The notes under the pieces were generated by a model. That model worked only from the letters and a program-made list of their open reading frames with translations, did not search any database and had not been told where the DNA came from. Position numbers and translations under genes: made by a program. Shown here piece by piece: positions 1-5,248 of a stretch of DNA of 5,248 nt. Numbering within the stretch: position 1 is the stretch's first letter; every line of letters starts with the position of its first letter. The DNA comes from DASWRT01 sp036403035 (GTDB taxonomy: Bacteria; Pseudomonadota; Alphaproteobacteria; ATCC43930; CGMCC-115725): assembly GCA_036403035.1 (NCBI GenBank), contig DASWRT010000098.1, positions 1-5,248 of the forward strand. Direction: 5' to 3'.

Positions 1-339
1 CGAGAAATCCGCCTCGACGCGATGCCCGCACCAGGGAATGCACTCCTCGCCGGTATGCGCGCCGATCCGGCCGGCCGCGTCGATCGCGTGCAGCTGGCGC
101 TGCGCCCGTCCGGCATCGGACTCGGTCAGGATGCGCACGACATCAGGCGCCGGAACGCCTTCGGCGAGAAGGCGCAGCCCGCGTGGACCGTAGGTCGGAT
201 TGACGAGCGCCTGCGTCGCCAGCGCTCCGACTCCGCCGAGAGCGTGCGGACAGAGCGCCCCCACCGCGAAGAACCGGGTCGCCACCGCAACGCCGAAGGC
301 GCCGGTCGACGGATCGCGCGCGACGATCGACCACGTCAT
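1..339 (-). CDS. DUF1028 family protein, predicted Ntn-hydrolase fold (3' end outside window)
   Basis: The first 113 residues are in the window and the rest runs off the left edge. The N-terminus MTWSIVARDPSTGAFGVAVA, the TQALVNPTYG segment at residues 42-51 and AIDAAGRIGAHTGEECIPW at 85-103 are the recognisable pattern of the DUF1028 family (Pfam PF06267). As I recall, the structure of a marine alphaproteobacterial member shows an Ntn-hydrolase-like fold. No reaction is firmly established for the family. In Ntn enzymes the nucleophile becomes the N-terminal residue, so Thr2 or Ser4 are conceivable nucleophiles, but this is inference. There is no signal peptide, so the protein is probably cytoplasmic. 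The ATG lies 7 bases after the stop codon of the gamma-glutamyltransferase-like gene, which implies co-transcription and probably translational coupling, because the ribosome-binding site is weak (a GGTGGGA-like stretch inside the preceding gene). DUF1028 genes are often found beside GGT-family genes, which supports a shared pathway. Confidence 0.88.
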   Translation of the reverse strand, partial: MTWSIVARDPSTGAFGVAVATRFFAVGALCPHALGGVGALATQALVNPTYGPRGLRLLAEGVPAPDVVRILTESDAGRAQRQLHAIDAAGRIGAHTGEECIPWCGHRVEADFS

Positions 340-346
340 GGCGCCG

Positions 347-2194
347 TCAGCGTCCCACCGCGTAGCCCTGCATGCCGCGCGGGTTCGCGGCGGCCCGGAG
401 CAGCGTCCCGTCCGGCCCGGTCTCCTGCGAGCAGGCGGAGAGCCGGCCCTCGGACCAGGGGTCGCCGACTTGGACACGATGCCCTCGCTCGCGCAGCCGA
501 CGAAGCGTCGCGTCGGGGAAGCGCGACTCCACGGCAAGCAGGCCGAGATTCGCCTGCCGCGGGTAGAACGAGCTGGGCACGTGCTCGGTGTGGAAGGCCG
601 GCACGTCGATCGATTCCTGAAGGTTGAGCCCGTGATGCACGCGATGCAGGAAGAGCAGCGCCGACCACTGATCCTGCTGGTCGCCGCCGGGCGTGCCGAA
701 CGCGAGATACGGCTTGCCATCTTTCAGCGCCATCGACGGGCTGAGCGTCGATCGCGGCCGCTTGCCCGGCGCGAGGCTCGCGGGCAATCCCTCCTCCAGC
801 CAGAACATCTGGGCGCGCGTGCCGAGCGCGAAGCCAAGCTCGGGGATCGCGGGAGAGCTTTGCAGCCAGCCGCCGCTCGGCGTCACCGCGACCATGTTGC
901 CCCAGCGGTCGATGACGTCGACGTGGCAGGTGTCGCCCGCCATCGCGCCGTTCGCGGCGATCCGCGGTTCGCCGTCGCGCCGGACCGTCGGCTCGCCGAT
1001 GCCACCGCCGGTCGTTGGCTCGCCGGCACCGGCCACGAAGCTCCCCTGCATCTCGGTGAGACGGGCGAAGATCTCGGGATAATGCGGGCCGCGTCCGGCC
1101 GGCGCGCCCGGCCGCAGCTCGTGCGACGCCGTGTCGCCGACGAGCCGGCGCCGCTCCGCGGCGTAGCCGCGGTCGAGCAGCGCCGCGACCGGCACGTCGA
1201 CGAAATCGGGATCGCCGTACCACGCCTCGCGGTCGGCAAGCGCGAGCTTCGCGCATTCGGTGACGGTATGGACGAAGGTGTCGCCGAGCGGGTCCATCGC
1301 CGAGAGGTCGAAGCCCTCCAGCAGCGCGAGTTGCTGAAGGAAAACCGCTCCCTGGCTCCAGATGCCGGGCTTCGCGACCGTGAAACCGTGATAGTCAAAG
1401 GTCAGCGGCTCCTCGTAGCCCGCCCGCCAACGCGCCATGTCGTCGGCGGTGAGGAGACCGCCATGCCGGCGGCCGGACGCGTCGAGCACGCGCTCGGTAC
1501 GGCAGAACCGGTCGATCGCCTCGGCGACGAAGCCGTGAGACCATGCGCCCCGCGCCGCCTCGATCTGCGCCTCGCGGCCGCTGCCGGCCGCAGCCGCCTC
1601 GCCGAGTACGCGGCGATAGGTTGCGGCGAGCCCCGGGTTGCGGAACAGGCTTTCCGCCGCCGGAACCTGCCCGCGCGGCAGGTAGATCGCCGCCGATGTC
1701 GGCCACTCGGTCGCGAAGAGATCCCGGACGGTCTCGATCGCGGCGGCGATCCGCGGCACGAGAGGATAGCCGCCCTCGGCATAGAAGATCGCGGGCGCGA
1801 GCACGTCGGCGAGCCGCATCGTGCCGTAGTCGCGCAGCATCGTCAGCCATGCGTCGAACGCGCCGGGGACGCAGGCGGCGAGCAGGCCGGTGCCCGGCAC
1901 AAGGTCGAGATCCAGATCCCGGAATGCGCGGATCGTTGCCGCCTGCGGCGCCACGCCCTGGCCGCAGATGACCCGGATGCGCTCCTCCGCCTGGCTCCAG
2001 AGCAGGATCGGCGCTTCGCCGGCCGGGCCGTTGAGATGCGGTTCGACGACCTGAAGCGTGAATCCCGTGGCCACCGCGGCGTCGAAAGCATTGCCGCCGC
2101 GCTCCAGGATGCTCATCCCGACCGCCGACGCGAGCCAATGAGTCGAGGCGACGACGCCGAACGTGCCTTTGATCTCGGGGCGGGTGGTGAACAT
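347..2194 (-). CDS. Gamma-glutamyltransferase-family Ntn hydrolase (noncanonical, likely cytoplasmic amidohydrolase)
   Basis: This 615-residue protein has the full GGT fold order. The N-terminal part holds the GGNAFDAAVATGF motif (33-45), normal for the large subunit. The self-processing nucleophile is Thr422 in GDTCHVDVIDRWGNMVAVTP, matching the TTH of E. coli GGT with Cys in second place. STLSPSMALKDG (482-493) and the oxyanion-type TPGGDQQDQW (501-510) follow in the small subunit. The protein should self-cleave before Thr422. Two substrate-binding features of true GGTs look absent. The Arg of the R-E-x-A-P motif is replaced in CGQGVAP (77-83), and the acidic MDDF segment reads IPELGF. Such GGT-like proteins include oxamate amidohydrolase and acylase-type enzymes, so the substrate is probably not a gamma-glutamyl compound. 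There is no signal peptide, whereas classical bacterial GGTs are exported. The start is placed at ATG 2194 (MFTTRPEIKGTFG), where family members usually begin. In-frame ATG 2230 and GTG 2281 are alternatives, and none has a good Shine-Dalgarno sequence. Confidence 0.9.
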   Translation of the reverse strand: MFTTRPEIKGTFGVVASTHWLASAVGMSILERGGNAFDAAVATGFTLQVVEPHLNGPAGEAPILLWSQAEERIRVICGQGVAPQAATIRAFRDLDLDLVPGTGLLAACVPGAFDAWLTMLRDYGTMRLADVLAPAIFYAEGGYPLVPRIAAAIETVRDLFATEWPTSAAIYLPRGQVPAAESLFRNPGLAATYRRVLGEAAAAGSGREAQIEAARGAWSHGFVAEAIDRFCRTERVLDASGRRHGGLLTADDMARWRAGYEEPLTFDYHGFTVAKPGIWSQGAVFLQQLALLEGFDLSAMDPLGDTFVHTVTECAKLALADREAWYGDPDFVDVPVAALLDRGYAAERRRLVGDTASHELRPGAPAGRGPHYPEIFARLTEMQGSFVAGAGEPTTGGGIGEPTVRRDGEPRIAANGAMAGDTCHVDVIDRWGNMVAVTPSGGWLQSSPAIPELGFALGTRAQMFWLEEGLPASLAPGKRPRSTLSPSMALKDGKPYLAFGTPGGDQQDQWSALLFLHRVHHGLNLQESIDVPAFHTEHVPSSFYPRQANLGLLAVESRFPDATLRRLRERGHRVQVGDPWSEGRLSACSQETGPDGTLLRAAANPRGMQGYAVGR

Positions 2195-2260
2195 CGGGGC
2201 ACCAATCGGCTGGATAGGAGGAGCGAGCATGGCACGGCGGCCATTCGCGAATAAAGTATC

Positions 2261-2270
2261 TTGTATACCA
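2261..2270. promoter_or_regulatory. Candidate GntR/FadR-type operator upstream of the GGT-like gene
   Basis: TTGTATACCA contains the perfect palindrome GTATAC and fits the T-N-GT-N-N-AC-N-A pattern typical of GntR-family (especially FadR-subfamily) operators. It also resembles the core of the Bacillus GntR operator (CTTGTATACAAG). The wider 13-base block 2260-2272 has CTTG and CAAG as matching arms. It lies in an AT-rich patch (about 2247-2272) in an otherwise GC-rich region, 67 bases before the preferred start of the GGT-like gene, where a promoter is expected. No GntR-family gene is in the window. The match is visual and the regulator is inferred. Confidence 0.45.
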
Positions 2271-2359
2271 AGCATCGCCACCGGGAGCGATCCGCCGGCT
2301 CATGCCGATGCAACCTTACGGAAGGAACGCCGGAGCGAAGGCGATCCGTTCCGCGATAC

Positions 2360-2390
2360 AAAAACGCATGCCGCCCGGCCGCCGGGCGGC
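2360..2390 (-). terminator. Rho-independent terminator after the AceE-like gene
   Basis: On the minus strand a perfect 9-bp GC-only stem, GCCGCCCGG and CCGGGCGGC with a 3-base loop (2370-2390), is followed by ATGCG and then five T residues (2364-2360). It begins 8 bases after the TGA stop at 2399. The T-tract is short and offset by 5 bases, so it may be leaky, but the very stable stem makes it a plausible terminator. It would separate the AceE-like unit from the GGT-DUF1028 unit. Confidence 0.65.
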
Positions 2391-2398
2391 GGCGCGGA

Positions 2399-4798
2399 TC
2401 AGCGTCCGATGCGCTCCCGGCACAGAAGCGCGGCGGCGTCGAGGATCGCATCGACGTCGAGGCCATAGACACGATAGATGTCCGGCACGTCGCCGGACTG
2501 GCCGAACTGGTCGACGCCGAGCGGCGCCGTGCGGTGCCCGGCGACCGCACCGAGCCAGGACAGCGTCGCCGGGTGTCCGTCGACGATGGTGACGAGTCCG
2601 GCATCCGGCGCAAGTCCGCCGCCGTCGTCCCCGGCGAGGAGCTTCTCGATATGGCTCGGCGCAGCGCCGGCGCCACGCCGGCCGCGCGACCAGTCGACGT
2701 AGAGCCGGTCGGGCGAGGTCACGACCATCAGCCCGGCGCCGGGAATGTCCTCAGCCAGCGATTCGTGCGCGGCCAGCGCCTCGGACGCCACGGCGCCGCA
2801 GAAGCAGATCGCCAGTTCGGCGCCGGGCGCCGGGCGCTTCAGCCAATAGGCGCCCGCGGCTATGTCGGCCTCCAGCATCGGCGTCAGGCGCCGCAGCGGC
2901 TGCTCGACGGGCCGGGTCGAGAGGCGCAGATAGACGGCGCTGCCGTCCGGCTTCTGCATGTGCTCGAAGCCCCACCGCATCAGCACCGCCAGCTCGTCGA
3001 CGAAGGCCGGTTCGAAATAGGCGAGCTTCGGCTGCCCCAGGCCGATCAGCGGCGTCGCGATCGACTGGTGCGCGCCGCCCTCGGGAGCCAGCGTCAGCCC
3101 AGACGGCGTCGCGACGACCATGAAACGGGCGTCCTGGTAGCAGCCGTAATTGAGCGCATCGAGGCCGCGCTGGATGAACGGGTCGTAGAGCGTGCCGACC
3201 GGGAAGAGCCGGGCGCCGAAGAGCGGCGCCGACAGGCCGAGCGCGGCGAGCAGCAGGAACAGATTGTGTTCGGCGATGCCAAGCTCGATGTGCTGACCGC
3301 GCGGCGACATGAACCAGCGCTGCGCCGAGACGACCTTCTCGTCGCGGAACACGTCCTGCCGCTCGGTGCGATCGAACAGGCCGCGCCGATTCACCCAGCC
3401 GCCGAGATTGGTCGAGACGGTGACGTCGGGCGACGTGGTGACGATCCGCGCCGCGAGGTCGCCGTTTGAGCCGGCGAGGTCGTTGAGGATGCGGCCGAAG
3501 CCCTCCTGCGTCGACATGCGCTCGCCGTGCGGCACCGGCAGCGGCGGCACCTCGACCAGCGCCGCGGCGGCATCGAACCGCCGCCGGCCGCGGGCGTTGA
3601 ACGGCACCTTGCTCAGGAACGATTCGATCTCCTCGCGCGGCGAGGCGAGGCCGGCGAAGTGATCCCATTCCGCGCCGTCGGGAATGCCCATCGCTGTTTG
3701 GAAGGCAGCCATCTGCGCAGGGTTCATCAGCCCGGCATGGTTGTCCTTGTGGCCGGCGAAGGGCAGCCCGAATCCCTTGATCGTATAGGCGAGGAAGCAG
3801 GTGGGCAGGTCGTCGTCGATCGCGTGGAACGCCTCCAGCACCGCCTCGATGTCGTGCCCCGCGAGGTTCGTCATCAGCGCGCCGAGCGCCGCGTCGTCGT
3901 GCTCGTCGAGGATGCGGCGGATGCCGGGATAGCGGTTGAGGTCGCGGACGAGGTGCTCGCGCCAGCCGGCGCCGCCCTTGAAGACGAGCGCGGAGTAAAG
4001 CGAGTTCGGGCAGGCGTCGATCCAGTCGCGCAGATGCTCGCCGTCCGGCTGCGCGAACGCGGCTTCCAGCTTCTTGCCGTACTTCAGCGTGACGACGCGC
4101 CAGCCCATCGTCGCGAACAGCGTGTCGATGCGCTGGAACAGCCGATCGCTGACGACCGCGTCGAGGCTTTGCCGGTTGTAGTCGATCACCCACCAGAGGT
4201 TGCGGACATCGTGCTTCCAGCCTTCGAGCAGCGCCTCGAAGATGTTGCCCTCGTCCAGTTCGGCGTCGCCGGCGATCGCGACCATGCGCCCCGGCGGTAG
4301 ATCCTCGGGCGCCAGATGCTTCAGCCGCACGTAATCCTGGACGAGCGAGGCGAACAGCGTCACGGCGACGCCGAGCCCGACCGAGCCGGTCGAGAAATCG
4401 ACGTCGTCCGCGTCCTTGGTCCGCGACGGATAGGATTGCGCGCCGCCGAGCCCGCGGAAATTCCGCAAGTTGTCCACCGTCTGATTGCCCAGGAGATACT
4501 GGATCGCGTGGAAGGCCGGCGACGCGTGCGGCTTGACGGCGACGCGATCCTGCGGTTGCAGCACGTCGAAATAGAGCGCGGTCAGGATGGTGGCCACCGA
4601 GGCGCTCGACGCCTGATGCCCGCCGACCTTCAGCCCGTCGCGGCTGGGGCGCAGATGGTTGGCGTTGTGGATCGTCCAAGACGACAGCCAAAGCACCTTG
4701 CGTTCGAGATCGCGCAGGATCGCGATCCGCTCGGCTGCCGCGGAAACAGCGCCATCCACGGCGGTGCCCTGTCGGGAATCGTTGATCGTCGGCCGCAT
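2399..4798 (-). CDS. AceE-like thiamine-diphosphate enzyme (annotated 'transketolase' in relatives)
   Basis: This 799-residue protein has the ThDP-dependent transketolase/2-oxoacid-dehydrogenase E1 architecture. The pyrophosphate-binding domain carries GGHQASSASVATI (59-71), HASPAFHAIQYLLG (91-104), STGSVGLG (136-143) and the ThDP motif GDAELDEGN (177-185) ending at DYN (206-208), where Asp178 and Asn208 would bind the metal. The pyrimidine domain carries GQHIELGIAEHN (501-512); Glu510 fits the glutamate that activates ThDP. His577 in GGAHQS may act in catalysis. The C-terminal domain has DQFGQSGDVPDIYRVYGLDV (763-782). The GGH..AS, SPxxxA, GLG and QSLD segments resemble homodimeric pyruvate dehydrogenase E1 (AceE) more than sugar transketolase. 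AceE is near 890 residues, and its GGH lies about 45 residues further in, so the N-terminal E2-docking extension is missing. No E2 or E3 gene lies nearby. The real 2-oxoacid or ketose substrate is unknown. ATG 4798 is chosen because GGAGGG lies 6 bases upstream; the upstream ATG 4858 has no such site. Confidence 0.9.
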   Translation of the reverse strand: MRPTINDSRQGTAVDGAVSAAAERIAILRDLERKVLWLSSWTIHNANHLRPSRDGLKVGGHQASSASVATILTALYFDVLQPQDRVAVKPHASPAFHAIQYLLGNQTVDNLRNFRGLGGAQSYPSRTKDADDVDFSTGSVGLGVAVTLFASLVQDYVRLKHLAPEDLPPGRMVAIAGDAELDEGNIFEALLEGWKHDVRNLWWVIDYNRQSLDAVVSDRLFQRIDTLFATMGWRVVTLKYGKKLEAAFAQPDGEHLRDWIDACPNSLYSALVFKGGAGWREHLVRDLNRYPGIRRILDEHDDAALGALMTNLAGHDIEAVLEAFHAIDDDLPTCFLAYTIKGFGLPFAGHKDNHAGLMNPAQMAAFQTAMGIPDGAEWDHFAGLASPREEIESFLSKVPFNARGRRRFDAAAALVEVPPLPVPHGERMSTQEGFGRILNDLAGSNGDLAARIVTTSPDVTVSTNLGGWVNRRGLFDRTERQDVFRDEKVVSAQRWFMSPRGQHIELGIAEHNLFLLLAALGLSAPLFGARLFPVGTLYDPFIQRGLDALNYGCYQDARFMVVATPSGLTLAPEGGAHQSIATPLIGLGQPKLAYFEPAFVDELAVLMRWGFEHMQKPDGSAVYLRLSTRPVEQPLRRLTPMLEADIAAGAYWLKRPAPGAELAICFCGAVASEALAAHESLAEDIPGAGLMVVTSPDRLYVDWSRGRRGAGAAPSHIEKLLAGDDGGGLAPDAGLVTIVDGHPATLSWLGAVAGHRTAPLGVDQFGQSGDVPDIYRVYGLDVDAILDAAALLCRERIGR

Positions 4799-4804
4799 CG
4801 GTCT

Positions 4805-4810
4805 CCCTCC
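4805..4810 (-). promoter_or_regulatory. Ribosome-binding site of the AceE-like gene
   Basis: On the minus strand GGAGGG is followed by AGACCG and ATG at 4798, a near-ideal Shine-Dalgarno sequence and spacing. It decides the start, because the in-frame ATG 60 bases further upstream has only T-rich sequence before it. Confidence 0.8.
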
Positions 4811-4813
4811 GTT

Positions 4814-4826
4814 CCACCTAATGTGG
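4814..4826. repeat. Short inverted repeat next to the ribosome-binding site
   Basis: CCAC, 5 bases, GTGG lies just upstream of the Shine-Dalgarno sequence of the AceE-like gene. It could be a small operator or an mRNA hairpin. With arms of only 4 bp, chance is a real possibility. Confidence 0.3.
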
Positions 4827-4914
4827 CGCTTCACGGGAGCGGCGGCGAGCAAAAGCATGCCGCAGGAATCGGGGCGGCGTCAAATAATCGAATCACACCG
4901 TTGAATAAGACCGA

Positions 4915-4949
4915 GGCCCTCGCGCGCACGGTAGCGTCAAGCGAGGGCC
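4915..4949. repeat. 9-bp inverted repeat, possible leader hairpin
   Basis: GGCCCTCGC (4915-4923) and GCGAGGGCC (4941-4949) are perfect arms around a 17-base centre. On the plus strand the second arm is followed by A and TTTT, which looks like a weak terminator, but no plus-strand gene ends here. On the minus strand it would form a stable hairpin in a leader of the AceE-like mRNA, about 115 bases before the start codon. Confidence 0.6.
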
Positions 4950-4954
4950 ATTTT

Positions 4955-4974
4955 GCGAAAATCGAAGTTTTCGC
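4955..4974. repeat. 7-bp inverted repeat GCGAAAA/TTTTCGC
   Basis: GCGAAAA (4955-4961) and TTTTCGC (4968-4974) are perfect arms around a 6-base centre. The 20-base length is typical of a bacterial operator, and it could also form a hairpin whose minus-strand loop contains TTCG. It lies 5 bases from the 4915-4949 repeat. Confidence 0.55.
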
Positions 4975-4979
4975 GCTCG

Positions 4980-5005
4980 GAAATCCGAGACATATTTTGG
5001 ATTTC
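4980..5005. repeat. 7-bp inverted repeat GAAATCC/GGATTTC
   Basis: GAAATCC (4980-4986) and GGATTTC (4999-5005) are perfect arms separated by 12 AT-rich bases. The left arm also lies inside a smaller palindrome, CGGAAATCCG (4978-4987). The layout fits a dimeric regulator site or a leader hairpin. Confidence 0.5.
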
Positions 5006-5016
5006 GATGATCAGTC

Positions 5017-5036
5017 GCCGGCGCCAAGCCGCCGGC
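5017..5036. repeat. GC-rich hairpin-forming inverted repeat
   Basis: GCCGGCG (5017-5023) and CGCCGGC (5030-5036) pair over 7 G/C base pairs with a 6-base loop. There is no T-tract on either side, so it is not a conventional terminator. Confidence 0.5.
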
Positions 5037-5082
5037 AACTCAGTGAGAACCCGGTGGAGTCATGGTTTTTACGCACCCTCCA

Positions 5083-5097
5083 CGTCAAATGTTGACG
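5083..5097. promoter_or_regulatory. Palindromic candidate operator CGTCAA-ATG-TTGACG
   Basis: A perfect 6-bp inverted repeat with a 3-base centre. The arms are the same CGTCAA hexamer that recurs at 4878-4883 and 4935-4940. A 15-base palindrome about 285 bases upstream of the AceE-like start would suit a dimeric transcription factor. Both arms also read as TTGACG, a -35-like element, on opposite strands. Confidence 0.45.
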
Positions 5098-5144
5098 GTA
5101 AAATGGTGGCGCTGCCCGCCTTTCCTGTCAAGGGTTCGATACAA

Positions 5145-5160
5145 TGAAAATTATTTTGCA
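5145..5160. promoter_or_regulatory. AT-rich near-palindrome
   Basis: TGAAAATTATTTTGCA is an imperfect palindrome with TG/CA ends and A/T-rich flanks, in the most AT-rich part of the window. This is the general look of an Lrp-type or similar regulator site or of a promoter core. It also overlaps the stop of one of two possible genes entering from the right edge. No regulator can be named. Confidence 0.25.
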
Positions 5161-5248
5161 TTAAGCCGTCCGGCAATTCGGCGCGCTGCGACCGCCGATT
5201 GCAGACCGCCTTCTCTTACCATCGAGGGCTGAACTCGAGTCGGCGGCC

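Larger units (their letters stand above)
4827..5248. other. Long intergenic region upstream of the AceE-like gene, no convincing gene
   Basis: Neither strand shows a credible complete gene here. Open frames are short, use unusual starts or lack third-position G/C bias. The base composition is visibly more AT-rich than the genes, most so at 4951-5005 and 5100-5165. It must hold the promoter and leader of the AceE-like gene. Five inverted repeats cluster between 4915 and 5097 and are listed separately. Minus-strand TTGAC hexamers that resemble -35 boxes end at 4878, 4935, 5083 and 5126; the last is a perfect TTGACA. None has a clear TATAAT-like partner at 16-18 bases, so I do not name a promoter. 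At the far right, two minus-strand frames enter from the edge and stop at 5161 and 5151. Either could be the end of a neighbouring gene, but neither is recognisable. Confidence 0.6.

Noticed and set aside
200..2254. A 684-codon open frame on the plus strand opposite the GGT-like gene
   Set aside because: Its product is rich in Arg, Ala and His with no domain pattern, while the minus-strand frame shows a complete GGT-family motif series. It is a GC-rich shadow.
2279..2281. GTG 2281 as the start of the GGT-like gene (644 residues)
   Set aside because: The extra 29 residues show no family similarity and would contain the candidate operator and AT-rich promoter patch, and there is no Shine-Dalgarno sequence. 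Family members usually begin at MFTTRPE.
2216..2468. A plus-strand AGGAGG 7 bases before ATG 2229, opening a 79-codon frame that ends at 2468
   Set aside because: The Shine-Dalgarno match is perfect, but the frame runs through the terminator hairpin and the antisense 3' end of the AceE-like gene. The product is basic and featureless and no promoter is visible. Ribosome profiling would be needed to revive it.
4915..4954. The 9-bp inverted repeat plus TTTT as a plus-strand terminator
   Set aside because: No plus-strand gene ends upstream of it, the loop is 17 bases and the T-run is only four. A leader hairpin or operator on the minus-strand side is more likely.
2261..5095. Long plus-strand frames at 2261-3469, 3527-4300 and 4316-5095
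   Set aside because: They mirror the AceE-like gene in antisense, with Arg/Asp/Val-rich, low-complexity products and no recognisable domains or ribosome-binding sites.
4953..5147. A 64-codon plus-strand frame with a TTG start in the intergenic region
   Set aside because: It has no ribosome-binding site, its composition is basic and unstructured, and it runs across several inverted repeats.

Overview
The window is GC-rich (roughly two-thirds G+C, lower in the right-hand intergenic stretch). All three recognisable genes lie on the minus strand. Strong G/C bias at third codon positions, a cytoplasmic gamma-glutamyltransferase-like protein paired with a DUF1028 protein, and a short AceE-like 'transketolase' all fit an alphaproteobacterium, probably Hyphomicrobiales (rhizobia and relatives). 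No rRNA or other taxonomic marker is present, so this is an inference.

Layout from right to left, which is the direction of transcription. Positions 4799-5248 are about 450 bases with no convincing gene. This stretch is more AT-rich and holds five inverted repeats within about 185 bases, a run of TTGAC hexamers on the minus strand and an AT-rich near-palindrome. It must contain the promoter and leader of the next gene. Positions 2399-4798 encode a 799-residue thiamine-diphosphate enzyme. It resembles the homodimeric pyruvate dehydrogenase E1 (AceE) fold more than classical transketolase, but it lacks AceE's N-terminal E2-docking extension and has no E2 or E3 gene beside it. A GC-rich hairpin followed by five T residues (2360-2390) lies just behind it and probably ends its transcript.

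Positions 347-2194 encode a 615-residue gamma-glutamyltransferase-family Ntn hydrolase. It keeps the catalytic threonine and the oxyanion glycines but has lost residues that hold the gamma-glutamyl group in true GGTs. A GntR/FadR-type palindrome, TTGTATACCA, sits just upstream in an AT-rich patch and may control it. Seven bases behind it begins a DUF1028 gene (339 to beyond the left edge), another predicted Ntn-hydrolase-fold protein. These two genes look like one operon for hydrolysis of an unidentified amide or peptide-like compound. The AceE-like gene looks like a separate, upstream transcription unit.

The long open frames on the plus strand opposite these genes are shadows caused by high G+C. 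I see no mobile element, CRISPR array, tRNA or rRNA. The least explained parts are the inverted-repeat cluster upstream of the AceE-like gene and the substrates of the two enzyme systems.
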